A stretch of DNA of 64,000 nucleotides from Podaxis mareebaensis (Eukaryota > Basidiomycota > Agaricomycetes > Agaricales > Agaricaceae). Made by a program: the position numbers and the translations under genes. The notes beneath the pieces were generated by a model, which was not told where the DNA came from, did not search any database, and saw only the letters and a program-made list of their open reading frames with translations. This document shows positions 33,199 through 46,225 of this stretch, in pieces. The stretch's first letter is position 1, and each line of letters starts with the position of its first letter. The stretch lies in the NCBI GenBank assembly GCA_018524725.1, contig JAEUWP010000207.1:62001-126000 (forward strand), written 5' to 3'.

Positions 33199-35218
33199 TC
33201 ATAGTTCCTGCAAAGGATTGAGTAAACGAAGATACGGAAAAAATGGGTACATACGATCATATTCAGGTTTCCGGAAAGCAGCCTGTTCTCCAGAACACAG
33301 CCATCGGGAATATCAATCCTCTGACCTTCGTTCGCCACTATGATAACAGTTCCACGAAGGGTGACGTTACGACCGAAGTATACATCTCCAGTAACGGTAA
33401 GGTGGTCGAGTTCGAGGATGCGAGGAATCTTCTTGAACCGCTTTTGAAATTGCTGGATCTGTAATGCATATCTCGTCAGCTGGAGGTCTGTCGAAGATGT
33501 CGAAACATACCTTCTTGAAGTGGTCACCCAACTTAATAACAGGAGTTGTCTCGAACATTCTGTTCTCGTTGATGACCAGTTGACCATGGCTGAGCGAGTA
33601 GATGTCGCTTTTGATCAAGAGGAGATCAGAGCAGCTCTTGACGGGCAAGAAGCGCTTGCGAGGTACATTGATGCCGTGAGCATTCTTGAAGTGCTTGATG
33701 GCAGCACCGGCGGCAGTCTCAAGCTGAATGACAGCATGGCCGTCATCAGTGGTCTTGGGATTGATGATAATGTCTAGTTCCATGCCCTCATTCTCCATGA
33801 TACGCTTAAGTGCTGGAAATAGAATTGGCATAAACAACCAATCATGGAGTAATGGCACACGCACCCTTCAAGTTAATCCACAGGTTGTTGGTGTTGAAGA
33901 TCTTAAACTTGCGGACTATAGCAAATAAGTTAAAGCGGCTATTTAATTATTGTTAGAAACACGCACCAGATTTGAAGTCCTCAACGTGTTCGGAAGGAAC
34001 CTGAGCAATTTCGAGCAAGCGGATGGAACCCTCATAGTCTACCCTGAAATCAAAACCTAGTCCTATCGCAAGAAAGAAGTCGCATACCAATTAAAGTTCC
34101 ACCCTATAGGAACATTAGTACAAAACTTGATTGACACGTGACGGGTATGTGCCCACCTTGATGTCGGCCTTGGTCTTGTCAGTGACTTCCATGATGAACT
34201 CGGCTTGAGTATCGATCATATGTTGCAAGATGCTCTCATCAACACTGTGGACTGTAAGCATACGAGCGAATGCAAGAGATAGAAACCTTACACAGCGCCA
34301 AGGTTGTCAGAGTTGGAGACGAAGAGATATTCCTTGCCTTCCGCGAGGAGCTGGTCAAGGACACCAGAGTGTAAAAGAGCGTTGTAAAGATCTCCGTGGC
34401 CAGGGGGATACCAGTTTTTCTTGTCATCATCTGCACGCTTGGGGCAAGGAAGGAGGGATTCCTTGTAGATTCGAGGGTAGCGAGACTGGTTAAAGGTAGT
34501 GATTCGGAGTTGTTGGTTGGCATACTTCTTGATGATGCGAAGAGTATCCTCGTGTGTATTGAAGGAGGTCATGAGAATGAGGGGAACATCAACGCGGTTA
34601 GTGGTATTGAGATGCTCAATCTGCCTGACGGTGAGATCAAGGAAAGTCATGTCATCCTTGACCTCGAGGGCACTCTTGGCACCAGTCATGCCTAAAGGGG
34701 CGAGTGAGTTGCGGAGGGATGGAATTCATCGCATACATACCCATGGAAGTACCGAGACCACCATTTACCTTGAGGACAGCAAGCTTATTGAGGTTGCCAA
34801 CATCCTTGGGCTTGGGGAGGTCGGCATAGGGGACGATCTGATCATCGGCGGGTGATTTAATACGATCCCAGTCGCTAGAAGACAGATCAGTCTAGCGATT
34901 TGTGAGTGATAAAACGATACGTACAGATCAACACTTTTGGCACGCTCGGAAAGATAGCGAGTGAAGAGGTAGAAAAACGACTGCATTTCGGTGTCGAAGG
35001 CCTGGATGCATGATCGTGAATGATCTGAGACGTGTAGGGCGCGATAAGAAACCGACCTTGCGAGTGGCGGGGTCGCTGACTGTGGAAACGAGAGTGCTGA
35101 GCTCGTTGCGCATGGCCTTGGCAGCAACACCGGTAGTGGCAGTCTTGAAGTCAATGTGGCTCGCGCCACGAACGCGGGCGTTGTAGGAGTCGCTGCGAGG
35201 CATAAGAGAGGCAGACAT
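33199..35218 (-). CDS. UGP1: UTP-glucose-1-phosphate uridylyltransferase
   Basis: Makes UDP-glucose from UTP and glucose-1-phosphate in the cytosol, the donor for beta-glucan, glycogen and trehalose. The start is [20 protein letters not shown]. The nucleotide-binding loop [19 protein letters not shown] is split by an intron. Then come [65 protein letters not shown] and, in the C-terminal beta-helix, [20 protein letters not shown]. About nine exons; the last codes only for Glu-Leu after NLNM-Ile. The order and motifs are complete, so it should be functional. A divergent promoter faces 35.2-36 kb. Confidence 0.93.
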
Positions 35219-36279
35219 GCTGGGAAGAGGGTGAGCTGAGGAATGTCAGGGGTGAGTATATGCGCACTTGATATATACGGGGGAGGTGGTGGTTGTGGAA
35301 ATAAGTTGGGGGGCAGAATTTGTGCGAGGGAGAGGAGCGCGAGGTCTGTGATGACGTTTGAGCTGTTCGGCCTGTTCTGAGCCTGTAAACTGGGGAGAAA
35401 GCTCCAAGCTGAGTGGCTCTTCGGTGATTGGCTCGCAGATCCAAGACGTTCGGCGAGCGGCTCGGCTGTCTACCGGATAGGATGAGGACAACGAAGTGCG
35501 AGGCAAGGCTGTGGCTTTGTTGGTTAAAGCAGCTCCCCCTCCAGCTTTTATAGCCTTCAGGGGGGGTAAAGTGAACTGAGGTCGCCGCTGTCGTTCACTG
35601 AACAAACGTTCGTGCATCCAGCTCGCGGGACGCACGCGAGCGTGAACCAGGATCGATGCGGAAACTGGCTCGCCTGCCAACTTCCTCTTGTGGCTTTTAT
35701 AGCTACTTATTCCTACTCGCTCCTCATTTTTGTCCATCACCGTGTGTTACTGTCATATTGCACCCCCATCACCCTTTCCGATGTATTCCCTCCATGCGTT
35801 CGCTGCCGTTTTCTTCCTACCTTTGCCTTTTTGCGCTTAGCTGCTTCTTTTCTGCCTGGCAACGGCTGGCAACCTCCTGCGCGACCCTTGGAGCCACTAG
35901 GCCCTCCACTTGCACCACCCAATCTTCCTATGCGTACTTCCTAAGTACCAATTCGTGTAAATTCCACTCCACCATTCTACGTCCGCAGGGCGATCATTCA
36001 GAGCCCAGGCATCCGCTAACAATAGGGCTGTCTGCCACATGCGACTTGCAAGAGCTTAACTTTGACGTGATGACTATATGTAACTGTACATCCCACATGA
36101 ATGCACCCGGAATTACTTTATATACCGCAAACATTCCCTCCTGCGGTGAGAAATACCGCCCATCAGCAATCTGCAGGGGGGACATCACCACAGGTACAGG
36201 AATCAATCATGTTATCTTTCATCGACAAGAAGCCGAGCACGTTCCTTGAATCAGAAATCTTGTGGGTGCAGCGTTCGTC
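35219..36279. other. UGP1 promoter and leader region, nothing else recognised
   Basis: Upstream of UGP1. A minus-strand open frame of 164 codons reaches 35740 but starts with GTG and overlaps the probable UGP1 leader; it looks like read-through rather than a gene. The plus strand at 35.6-36.25 kb is open but has no known motif. Confidence 0.45.
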
Positions 36280-37560
36280 TTACAACCACGGGTCGGCAAT
36301 GAACCTGACAGGATGTGCGATCTGCACTGAGGGAAGCTGAGATGTCTTGACGAAGGGGGTGGAGATAGCGCAAGTATAATATAATCCTGTGTCAATCGCT
36401 GAGTTCCCCGACATACGGAAATCAGTATCAACAGGTGTCATGTTCACCTTAACTTATAGGCTGCCGATGTGAAAACCTCCAGGTATCATCTCCCCTTTCC
36501 AACAGAGATATATCGTTCGGCTACGCTGGTACACCCCCGAGAACTTTTGGCGGAACGGGCCAAACCGCCCCGGTTCCGACGGCCACTGTCCGAGGTGATT
36601 TTCTCTGTGGATGTCCACTAGAATTTCCCGTGCCACAGAATCTCGAATAGCAAAACCACCTTGTATCACCTTGGTCTTCGTGGCTATAACAAACAACTAA
36701 TAGATGGCGGAAACAACACCCTGAGCGGCCCGGGGGAACTCGACAGCGGGACATGGAAAGGGATCGCATCTGATAGTGAATACGTACGGGAAACCGACAC
36801 GCCAGCGGAGAACCTGTCAGGATATTTTTGCCAGTCTCTTCTTACTCAGGGGCTTGACAATTGATGGACTTACCTGATCTTCACTTCCATCGTTAAAAAT
36901 ACATAGTTCAGTGGTGATCTATGACAAAATTGAATCGAACCGCGGAATCGGGCGAGTGGATCAATTTCGGGGTCCGTATTCGAAAGCTCTTTCTGAAATT
37001 CTTCCTATGAATAAGAATTGACCTTTCCATTGAACCACACCCATAAGGTCAAGCGGTAGTTCCACTCCTGCAGGGATATTGATAAAGTATACGCAGACCT
37101 CCGATATTTATACCGCGGGACATCCAGAAAACTTGCTTCGGGTTGCTTCCATACCTTGATCGTTTTCCGGGAGCGAGGGTAGTTTGACAAAATCCGTGGG
37201 ACACGCCCGGCGATCCATCCCCTTTCTCCCTCAAACCCGGTTGTTACTGCGCCTTGCTTGCACCCATTCGCGTCACCCATGTTCCAACACCCGAAGCCGA
37301 TAAGACCACCGTTTCTTCGAGCTGCTATCAACTCACCGTTATCAATTGATCATACGTATGCAATAACGACAGCTCCACAAATGGATCCTCGCGGGCCAGT
37401 GGCGAATGAAATTAAATGTGGAGGGTTCTCACCTTGGCGGAGATCGCCAGTACGGGCCGGTGATCAGAGTACTTCAGCTCCAACTTCCTCTCGACGAGGC
37501 CAATACGATGATAGCACGTCAGGCGGCTACCCAGGCATTGTTAACATATTCGAAATCTAG
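36280..37560 (-). pseudogene. Arrestin-like protein gene, broken
   Basis: Minus-strand pieces match fungal arrestin-domain proteins: SLSDAIPFHVPLSSSPGPLR, then TIYLCWKGEMIPGGFHIGSL, VKDYIILALSPPPSS and IAHPVRFIADPW. Arrestin-like adaptors act in membrane-protein ubiquitination and pH signalling. Two lesions are visible: a TAA directly after GFHIGSL (about 36,463), and a frame break in a run of five C (about 36,355), where the frame of VKDYIILALSP must shift to reach HPVRF. Upstream pieces (GLVERKLELKYSDHRPVLAI; FINIPAGVELPLDLMGVVQ) belong to the N-terminal lobe; their exon borders are provisional. It could be a gene with sequence errors. Confidence 0.55.
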
Positions 37561-39045
37561 TCTCTCGTTGTCAGACTCTTAGTCTGTCATTGATGAAGAC
37601 GCACATAGTACAGACTTGCGAGCTTCGTATACGTCATCAGTGGTGCGTGTCTCGGATCGAACGTATAATGCACAATTTATTCGCCGGGGGGTGACTGCGA
37701 GGCATATGGTGATACGCAGGACGTGTTATTGACGCAGAATGCCGGCGACAAACCGTGGTGTCCAGCACCTTTGATAAGATTGGCGAAAGTACTGACATTG
37801 GATCAACAAAAGTTGGGCACCATAGAATCGGATGAATGGCAGTCGCAAGGTTGTAAATCGTGGATCGTAAGGCGCCTCATATATTTCAATCACTCAGGAC
37901 CCAGCCTATAAAGAGGTAGTCCAAGAATATGGCAATACCCCGAGAGAAGGGTGACCCGCCTCCTTATCATTCTCGCCCAGTTGCTATTTCCATGCGTCCG
38001 GCACAAAGAGGCTAGCAATCCAGAAAATGTGTTGCGCCTATCGTTTTTCATTTCTGTGTCGCCGAAGTGTTTCAGGTAATTCCAGTTTGGACCAGTGTCC
38101 AGCATACTGGCATCACCTGTTTTGCCTAGATTACTTGGTAGAGTGGGCTGCGGTCTTTCAATTTCGACAACACCGAGTTAGTGCTGAAGATCATGTAACT
38201 CGCTCAGCGTTGAACTCGAAGTTCTGTGATATATTTTTCGTGAGCGAAGCTACGCGATGCGTTCCCCACTAGTGGTATCCCTCACGTTGTTCTCATGCAC
38301 GGAACGAAGCATCGTTTGGCGTTGAGTGTATACTAGAACATTCTGAAGCTGTTGCAAAGTAACGGAAAATCGTAGACATTCCCCCAGGATACCCAGCCCA
38401 TTTTCCGCAAGATCCCTGAAGAGAATTCGTTTATCCTAGAGACCGTTTCCCTGGCAAAGGTGGATACATAGGTGAAGGAGGGCGAGGAAAGACTCAGAGA
38501 ATGGGGGTCAGCGGAACCAGAGACTGACGATTGGATCGGAAACGAAGTTGCCACAACGCGGGGTTTTTGTCATACTGGGGCCAAAACACACATTATTACG
38601 GCCAGTGAGTAAATGGCGAAGAACGCCTCCATTCCCAGCCTGCAAGGTCCCTGAGATAAGGTCGCGGCGTTGGAAGATTGGTTTATTATTGAAGTATGAG
38701 ACAGGGGTACTCGAAGCACAGCGCTTCATTGGGGGGAGGGGTTCTGTTTGACAAGATGGAAGGGGAGATGGGATACAATGAACGTTGTGTATTCTAACAA
38801 CAGCTGTTTTAGTGTTCAATTTGGCGTTCCCTTAGGACCTATTGTACCTCCATGCGGATCGTAAGAACAGTAGTTACCATAATCCCAAGCCTTACTGCGC
38901 CGGGTGTTCGGTTTCAAATGTAGGGTCTTTGACGGCAGTTTGTTGACTGGGAAAGAATTAGGATAGTTTGATAGGCAGATAAGCCCACAGACATCGGAGT
39001 ATAAACTTCAGATGGCTACTGATATACATGAACAACAAGTAGCAA
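37561..39045. other. Intergenic region, nothing recognised
   Basis: About 1.5 kb upstream of the arrestin-like relic and downstream of the phosphoesterase gene. Open frames of 60-100 codons on both strands carry no known motif. It may include remnants of the relic's first exons. Confidence 0.4.
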
Positions 39046-40752
39046 CTACAAAGAGACCAGGAGTGTAACAACCACAAAGATACTGATGGGAAACACAGCA
39101 ACATCACGCACATCATGTAGAAAGTTACTCAAGAATCCACGCTTCGATAATTTGCTTGACCCTCTACCGCCGAAGAATTGTCTTAAACCCAGAGGGAGAC
39201 GCCGACGGTGACCAAAACAGACAAGGGAGGTTTGGGTCTTATCACTGCTGGTGACAGGATTTGGTAGATGTTTGGACTGGGACAATGTGATGGATTCCCT
39301 ATTGCCGGGGTCTGTTCTCCGGGTCCGAATGGCAGCGGCACAGAGGACAATGCATAGAGATAGCAGGAGACAGGGAATGTACACATCCAGGTATATCCCC
39401 AACTGATCGGGAAGAAGACAAGAGACATCAGCGTAGGTGGGGTGAACATTGTCCCAGTACTGTGCAGGAAACAAGGATAGAAGTTGGAAAGCGGGTTTTC
39501 GGACATTCATAGCCATGGAGAGTGATTTGACCGTGATTTCCCGGACGGGATGGGAGGTAATAGATTGGTGGATGTGCTCGCAGTAGTCGTGATCATCGCC
39601 GCTGAGAAGTCCATTAGCAAAATGAATGAGAACATGACATGAAACGAGCAATTTGGGTTACCTGAAGACTACTATTGGTCTGATCTGGTTCAACAAGAAC
39701 GACGTCGAGTGTTTGCCGAGTGTGTTCTGGTAACCGAACCCAACGCCTGGTCGAATACTGCCTTTCTCCCGTAGAGGGCCACATGGTTTGCCATCGTGTC
39801 TATACAATGGGATATGGGTAAAGAGGACCACTGGGTCTAGACTGTTTTCTGCGATGCGTGTCAGAATCTTTGACAGAGGTATTTGAATCTTACCTACCTT
39901 CACGAACTTTCTTCACGAACTCGAAAGAACCTCCAACCTTGGGCTTCCATTCCATGAAGGACTTCTCTTGACCTTCGCGTTCATAATCTTCTTGAACGAA
40001 ACCGAGGGCGTCGAAGAATAGAAGGGTGTGATTAGACGCTGAAATTTGATTATTGAGTGGTCCAAAATGGGAAGTGTAACGTGTACGGGCGTAAGGAGAG
40101 AAGAGGGCCGACGACTGTAGGCTGGAGGAAGGGGATTCAGACTGGGGTTCGGCATACATCAATGCAGGGTCGCCTACCCAATGTCATGATTCCCTGGTAT
40201 GAAGAATTGGGGAATGGGTTTATCTGTCCGGAAGATGCTCTTGAAGCGGGAATAATACTCCTCATACCTAACAGACTGTGTTAATGTTGAGTCCATACGC
40301 CTACGGGTATTCACACATACTCGGAGTCGGACATATCCATCCTTCCCCCGTCCATCATGTCGCCAAGGAATACGATTGCGTCGGGATTCTTTGCAACAGC
40401 TACACGCCAGTTCTTCCTGAGGTTGAGATCGACTATCAACCGCGACAGGTAGGTCAGGAAAGCGGGGCGGTTAGGATAGGAACGGTGATCTAGAATTTGG
40501 GGGTCTGCGACAATGAGTAGGTGTGTGGGTGGGGCACCGCCAGCATTTTTCTATCAGTGGTATTTAGAACCGACGACTGAATATAAGATTCGGGAAATTT
40601 TGACAGCTCACCAGCCCGACCGCTGTTGGATCTGGCCAATTGCATGACCTCGCCGAGGCTCGGAATATGATATATTCGTACCAGAGGGCAAGAACCACCC
40701 AGACGAGACGAAGGATATTGACCACCCGACGATTACGTGGAAAGCAGCTCAT
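39046..40752 (-). CDS. Cdc1/Ted1-like metallophosphoesterase, copy A
   Basis: Membrane-bound phosphoesterase of the Cdc1/Ted1/PGAP5 group, which removes side-branch ethanolamine phosphate from GPI anchors in the ER and Golgi. The start MSCFPRNRRVVNILRLVW includes the first membrane segment. The metal-site blocks are in order: LLIVADPQILDHRSYP, VFLGDMMDGGRMD, FIPGNHDIGLGD, LFTHIPLYRHDGKPCGPLRE and GDDHDYCEHIH. The C-terminus has membrane segments (YLDVYIPCLLLSLCIVLCAA; VAVFPISIFVVVTLLVSL). All metal ligands expected for the fold are present. A paralog at 55.5-57.7 kb differs at two of these blocks. Exon borders between the blocks are short GT-AG introns. Confidence 0.85.
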
Positions 40753-41091
40753 TGGAACATGGGTTATGGATGAAGGCAAGCAACGGAAGCGGTAATGTCA
40801 TGGTGTGTGAATGTGACAAGACTTAGTTGAGCTTGACTAGCGCCCTCGGCGAAGCCGCGGCACCTTTCAACTTGGGTTTACTATTCAGGTTCTCTGGTCC
40901 ATTCCCGATGGACTGGGCTATGGCCACTGGTCTAGTCTACTCTCGGCGGCGCCATCCCTCTCGTTCCCCAGAGAAGCGGTATTGAAATAATGTCGGCTTG
41001 ATACATTGTGAGAAGACATGCGTGGGCATCGCTCGTATGGTGTTGTGGAGAATGCAAATGTAATAAACCGATTTTCTCTTCTATGTGTCTA

Positions 41092-41437
41092 CTAATGGTG
41101 CCCGCCGTGTCCATGGCTATCGTCAGCGACGGGATGGTGGCCCTGGTAGCAAATGAGCGTGCTTTCTACGAGAATACCACTGAGTTGCTCACCAGAAGCT
41201 TAGCACCGTCCTTCCTGCATTGGATACCCGTTGTCAGAACTGTTTCCCCATCTCCGAAATCTGCTCCTCACCTTGCCCGGTAAAAGATAAAGAACCACAT
41301 CACCGCACCAAGTCCTTTGGCGAGAAATTGATATCTGAAGCCCGGGAGATGCGGGTGAAATCCTGGTGCTACAACATTATTTAGAATAATAGAAAGATCC
41401 ATGGTTCAGCGAACTTACAGTAGCCTCCGCCTGCCAT
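41092..41437 (-). CDS. Mitochondrial complex I small subunit, NDUFB2-like
   Basis: Four tiny exons (41437-41419, 41368-41272, 41214-41193, 41142-41092) sum to 189 bases, 62 residues. The protein reads MAGGGYSPGFHPHLPGFRYQ, then FLAKGLGAVMWFFIFYRARK, DGAKLLGHHP and a His-rich end HGHGGHH. One membrane helix, a small size and the His-rich tail fit the AGGG/NDUFB2 accessory subunit of NADH:ubiquinone oxidoreductase in the inner mitochondrial membrane. The usual GWRHPWDGH block is shortened here. No exon is longer than 97 bases, so a simple open-frame search misses it. Divergent from the long gene on the plus strand, 135 bp away. Confidence 0.7.
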
Positions 41438-41572
41438 TGCGGATGATGACGGTTCAGAGAGTGTGTTTACTGCTATTTACGCGACGCGGAGACATGTACA
41501 TGCGTTTTCCCACTCTCGTTTTTATACGTTCATACGTAACTTTTCCTCGTTTATTCTTACTCTGCGGTCCCT
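41438..41572. promoter_or_regulatory. Shared divergent promoter
   Basis: 135 bp between the start codons of the NDUFB2-like gene (minus) and the long disordered-protein gene (plus). No TATA box is clear. Confidence 0.55.
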
Positions 41573-44500
41573 ATGGAGGCTGGCAGCAAGCGGAAGCGCG
41601 ATCTGGAGTGCCCCAGGATCACATATCAAGCTGCAGGGAGGACCTTCGACCGCCTCTTCAGAGGTTAGTGGCTGGTAAATGCAGTTGGCCCGTATTGACG
41701 AATTCCACCGGTCTTTTAACCAGAGGACTCGCTTGGACAGCTCAAGGAGGTCGCGAGGAAAAAGTTGGGGCTCGGCTCTGATGCTGTAATAAGACTTTCG
41801 CAAATTCGTGGAGATACAGACATTGATTTGGAGGATGGTGAGTCCTAATTTCGATCGCACTACCACGCCGAGTTAATCTCACCTTAGAGGAGGACTTTGA
41901 TGCTTTCTATAACGCTGTCCATTCTTCGTCTACCGCTAGAATACGCGTTACCGTGGAGGAAGGTGCTGTCACTAACAACGCGAACGACACAGAGGTACGT
42001 TTTGCACTACTCATTTGTCAGTCAACGCTGAGCAAGTTTTAGGTTGGACAAGCGTCAGGCAGGAAAAAACGGAAATTGGATAATTTGATGCAACAATCGT
42101 CTGAACAAACAACAAAGGGCGTGGTTGAAACGACATCAACTTCCTTGCCTGGTCCTACGTCTAGGAAACGGGCAGTCTCATTTGCTCAGTCTGGGGTGAG
42201 TAAACCTTCAGAAGGAGCACAAGCCACCGGACCGTCAGCCAAACGTCTTAAAACCACCTCAAGCAGTTCATCCGAACAGTCCGTCGGATCCCTGACAGCG
42301 CCCGCACCTCAACGTGATACATCGGATACAGCAACAGCCGCGACTGAGAGCGCGCCTATTGCAGGTACCTCCGCTTCTAAATCACCATCAACTACACCTC
42401 TACCCACGTCAGATTCTTCGGCTCCTACTCGAAAAACTGCGGGTGATGGCAAGAAATCCACAGGGCGCGAGTCGGAAACACGCGCAGATGGTACATCGGT
42501 CCCTCCACCGGGCTCAAGCGTGGTGTGGGATAAAGCTACCAAAGAGGGGGAGAGGGAGAAAGCCAAGAAGAAAGCCAAAAAGAAAGGTGCGGATAAGTCC
42601 AAAGACAAGGAGGATGGGAAGGAAAAACCGTCGACGATAGAAAATGCCAGAGAACAGGCTAGTTCTGAGGCTTCTAATACATCCAGGGACGCAGCAGACA
42701 AGCCTGTAGCAATAGTAGCCCAGCCGTTGTCAGTGAGGGAGAGCCTTCCCCAGGTTTCCTCAGAAGAGAATGCTCACCCAAGAGGTACGCTTCTGCATCG
42801 CAACCGATCCGCAATTCGCTGATGACTTGGGCAGATACCAAATCCAAGGGCAAGAAGGCAAAATCATCGACGCCGAAAGATGTCCCGCAAGCGGATACCC
42901 CGACTGTTGGTGAGCCATCGTCTTCGCTATCTGGCACTCCAGGCAGTGAGCTAATTTGGGTTTAGAAAAGCCGAAAAAGACAGCGAGGTCCAAATCCAAA
43001 GTACGAGACCCAACCACAGGTGCAGGTTAGCTTGCTACTCGCACAATTTGGACCCTTTGGTAACCTTGGGATGTAGTAGATTCCGAAGTGAACAAAACAG
43101 TTGACCCGGATGCCCGGCCTACGAGTTTGCTTAATGCTATTTCACGACTGATGATCGAGAAATACCTAACACCGTCATTGTCTACTGCTACGGATGCTGC
43201 TCAACCCGCTGAGGAGTCTGACTCAGCTGAGTTGGCATCTGCCGTGCAAGCTGCGTGCAGTACTGCCACAACGACGGCTGCTCCTTCGAAACCGACCTGT
43301 CCATACTGTGGCAAGAGCCTCACACACGATCGTTCACATTGCCCTTTGATTAGAGCCAAACTTCCTGATACCATTGAGAAACGGATAGCTGAGCTCAGAG
43401 AGGACTCCTCTGAGGATCCAGAGAAGGTCCGGGAGAGCGCGATCAAGGTGCTGGAAGCTGCAGTCCAGAGGAAACGTGGAGCAGAAGCAAAGAAGGAGAA
43501 GGATTCGAAAGTGAATAGCAATGCTGTTTCTTGTTGATTTCTTGTGGACTTGGCTTTTGTTAACCTCCTTTTTTCTTAGGTTTCTTCTTCAGATAATGTT
43601 TCTTTCACCAAACCTAATTTTTCCGCCAAGCATGTCTCACCTGCCCCCGCAAAAAGCCCTGTTACGACGTCGTTGCCTGCTCGCCATTCGCCGTCTTCGT
43701 CCCCCAGTGACTCTTCGGACGAGGACGTGCCTCTCAAGAGTGCCGGGACCTCACACTTCCTTGTGCCACAAGAGCTAATACCGCCATCTGAAATCAATGC
43801 CTCACATCTTTCGGGTCCACGAAAATCGTTACCATCGACGTCCCCACCCCACCCTAGACCTACCCTATCTCGGAAAGGCGACAGCGAAACGGATAGTTCC
43901 TCAGAAAATGAAACACACAAGTCCCAACCCAAAAACACGCCCAAACCTACAATTAAACCTATATCTCCTGAGAGCGAAGACAGCGCATCCAATCTCTCTT
44001 CAGATGATGAAACCACCCCTCCTCAGTCCGAACCTCAACCTGAACCTCAACTCCCCCTCCTTCCTCCAGCAGATGCCTTAGAGTATAGCGACAAAGACCT
44101 TGAGGCTCTCATACGCGGACCTGGAGGTCCACTTAAATCTGCAGAACTCCCATCATCTGAATCAAGTGGGGATGAAGAACCAGGTGACATCCAACTGGAC
44201 AACGAATCGGAGCGAGATGAACCACGGGGTCGGACGCTAACGGCCCAACGGTCTTATGCGCCAAGTAATGATTCTTCGGATGAGAGTCTAGATGGCGACC
44301 AAGAGGATGAAGATTGGAACGTGCTCCATACGTCCTCGGCCCGCGTTTCGATGCCACCCCCTGTTACACGATCCGGGGAAGTGGCAAAGGAAATGGAAAC
44401 ACGTCTGGTTCTTGAGCCATCACGTGAGAACGAATCCTTCCAGCGGATGGGTGGGAGGCTGAGTTCCGAAGAGACAGATAAGGCAGGGAATGAGGCGTTC

Positions 44501-46225
44501 GAGGAGGCACTTGCGCAAGAGAATGCGGTGTTTGGACTCGCGGAGATGGAACCCGCGCCACCACTGCCGGCGCAGGAAACTCCAAGTTCACCTGTAGTTA
44601 CCCGGCATGCTTCGAACAAGTCGATGGCACATGACCAACGCATAGACATGGATATAGACAAGGAGCAAGAGCCTATGGAGGAGGATTCCAACGACATGGA
44701 TCTTGGGAACATGCACGTTCCAGCGAGAGCTATGGAGCTTGGATCTGCAGAGAATCTTGACCCGGATCCTGTAGAAGCGCCAGAAATTCCCGAAGTCAAC
44801 ACCGCCGACGTTCTCGCGCCGCTAAGTTCCACCGAAGCTGATGAAGCTCCTACCCCAACTCCACGCCCCCCAGAACAACTCCGCGAAGAACTGCCTCGTG
44901 CGTCAACACCAAAACCTGGGATAATGCAAAGGATGCGGAATCGGGCGGGCCTGGCGTTATCAGTGAAGAAGCAGCCTTCGAGTTCGAATTTGGCTGTAAA
45001 TACTGTTACCAAGCCTCCTTCAATGAGGGCTGCTACGTTGCGGGGCCAACAGAAACCTAGGACGCGAAGCCAGATTGATGCATCGGGTCATGAGGATGAC
45101 GAGGATGATGTTGATGCGGGTGCCGCGACTCCTGTCGTTACTGGTGGAAAACCAGCGTCGAGAAGAGCTGTTGCTACGTCCACGAAAAAGCCTCCGTCGA
45201 CGCGGTCAAAGGTGGTAACAGAAAAGAATTTAGAGAGGGCTGAAGGGGATAAGGAGGAAGTAGATCCTCCGCCTCGTCGTTCTGCGCGGACGGCGTCAAA
45301 GACTGCAGCCGCCGTTCCCGTCGCCTCTCTCACGAATCCAGCGCCGCCATCGAGGAAGACCCGTCAGGCCAAGTCAACACCTATTGATGAAGAGATAATT
45401 GAACCTTCTCAACCCCAGACCAGGAAGGCGTCCAAGCAAAAGAAAAGTGGGGCGAAGGTGACGGCGAAACCGCCTACTCCACCTCCGACGACTGAGGATG
45501 GCGATGCCTCAACATCCGCAGCTCAGTTTGTCGAGCCGGAAGTAACGCTTCCACCTAGTCCCCCAATGTCTTTAGATGCATGGGCAACTTTACAAAATGA
45601 GACACCTGTTGCCACGACACAGTCCGATCCTATGATCGACGAGTTACAATCCGATGTGGATCCTATTCCATTCCCGCTTAAGCCTCAATATCAGCGTAAA
45701 ACACCCACTTTTGGTCGTAAACAATCGTCTTCTCGGCTAGAACAAGCGCTACATGACACGAGCGACAAGGAGGAGGGGAAGGGAAAGGCGAAAAGCAGCC
45801 CGTTATTCATGCCCAGCGAAAGCCAAACCGAGTTCCCTCATTCTCAGTTTCAGACTCAAGCTCCAACCCACACGGCTACTGATTCTTCGGACTCAGAGGA
45901 AGAAGTACGAGATGCTGTGATAAGGAAACCTGCTCCTAGTCAACCTCAGAGGTACCGTAGGCTCACGGATATTGCGAGTCAGGCCCCAAAGTTGTTCACA
46001 CCTAAAGTTCTGAGGCGGTCCACCGGATTCCCGCAAGTCGCCGCAAGTGTGCCGACTAAGAGGAAGGATCGCCTGGACCAGTTATATGGGAAGATGGCGA
46101 GGAAGAACGGGGATGATGAAAGCGACAGCGGGCAGGGGAGTGACAGTGAGGCGGAGAAAATCTCGCATATCCCCAAGTCGAGAAAGGCCGGAGCTGCGCT
46201 GAAGGGGAGGATGTCACTAGCATGA
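41573..46225 (+). CDS. Large, mostly disordered nuclear-type protein with a ubiquitin-like start
   Basis: I do not recognise the family. The first exons give MEAGSKRKRDLECPRITYQA, RTFDRLFREDSLGQLKEVAR and GSDAVIRLSQIRGDTDIDL, which looks like a ubiquitin- or PB1-like fold of about 100 residues. Next come basic patches (GRKKRKLDN; AKKKAKKKG) and long Ser/Thr/Pro stretches. A short Cys/His cluster CPYCGKSLTHDRSHC sits near 43,300, and an acidic Ser-rich C-terminal exon of about 2.5 kb (43.58-46.22 kb) ends near RLDQLYGKMARKN. At least eight exons. Coilin-like or chromatin-scaffold roles are possible but are guesses. Codon use and openness make it clearly a real gene. Confidence 0.75.

Noticed and set aside
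35246..35740. 164-codon minus-strand open frame upstream of UGP1
   Set aside because: It begins with GTG, lies in the UGP1 leader and promoter, and has no motif; more likely non-coding.
42309..42701. Ser/Leu-rich minus-strand open frame, and similar ones at 43.2-45.3 kb
   Set aside because: Shadows of the long low-complexity plus-strand gene.
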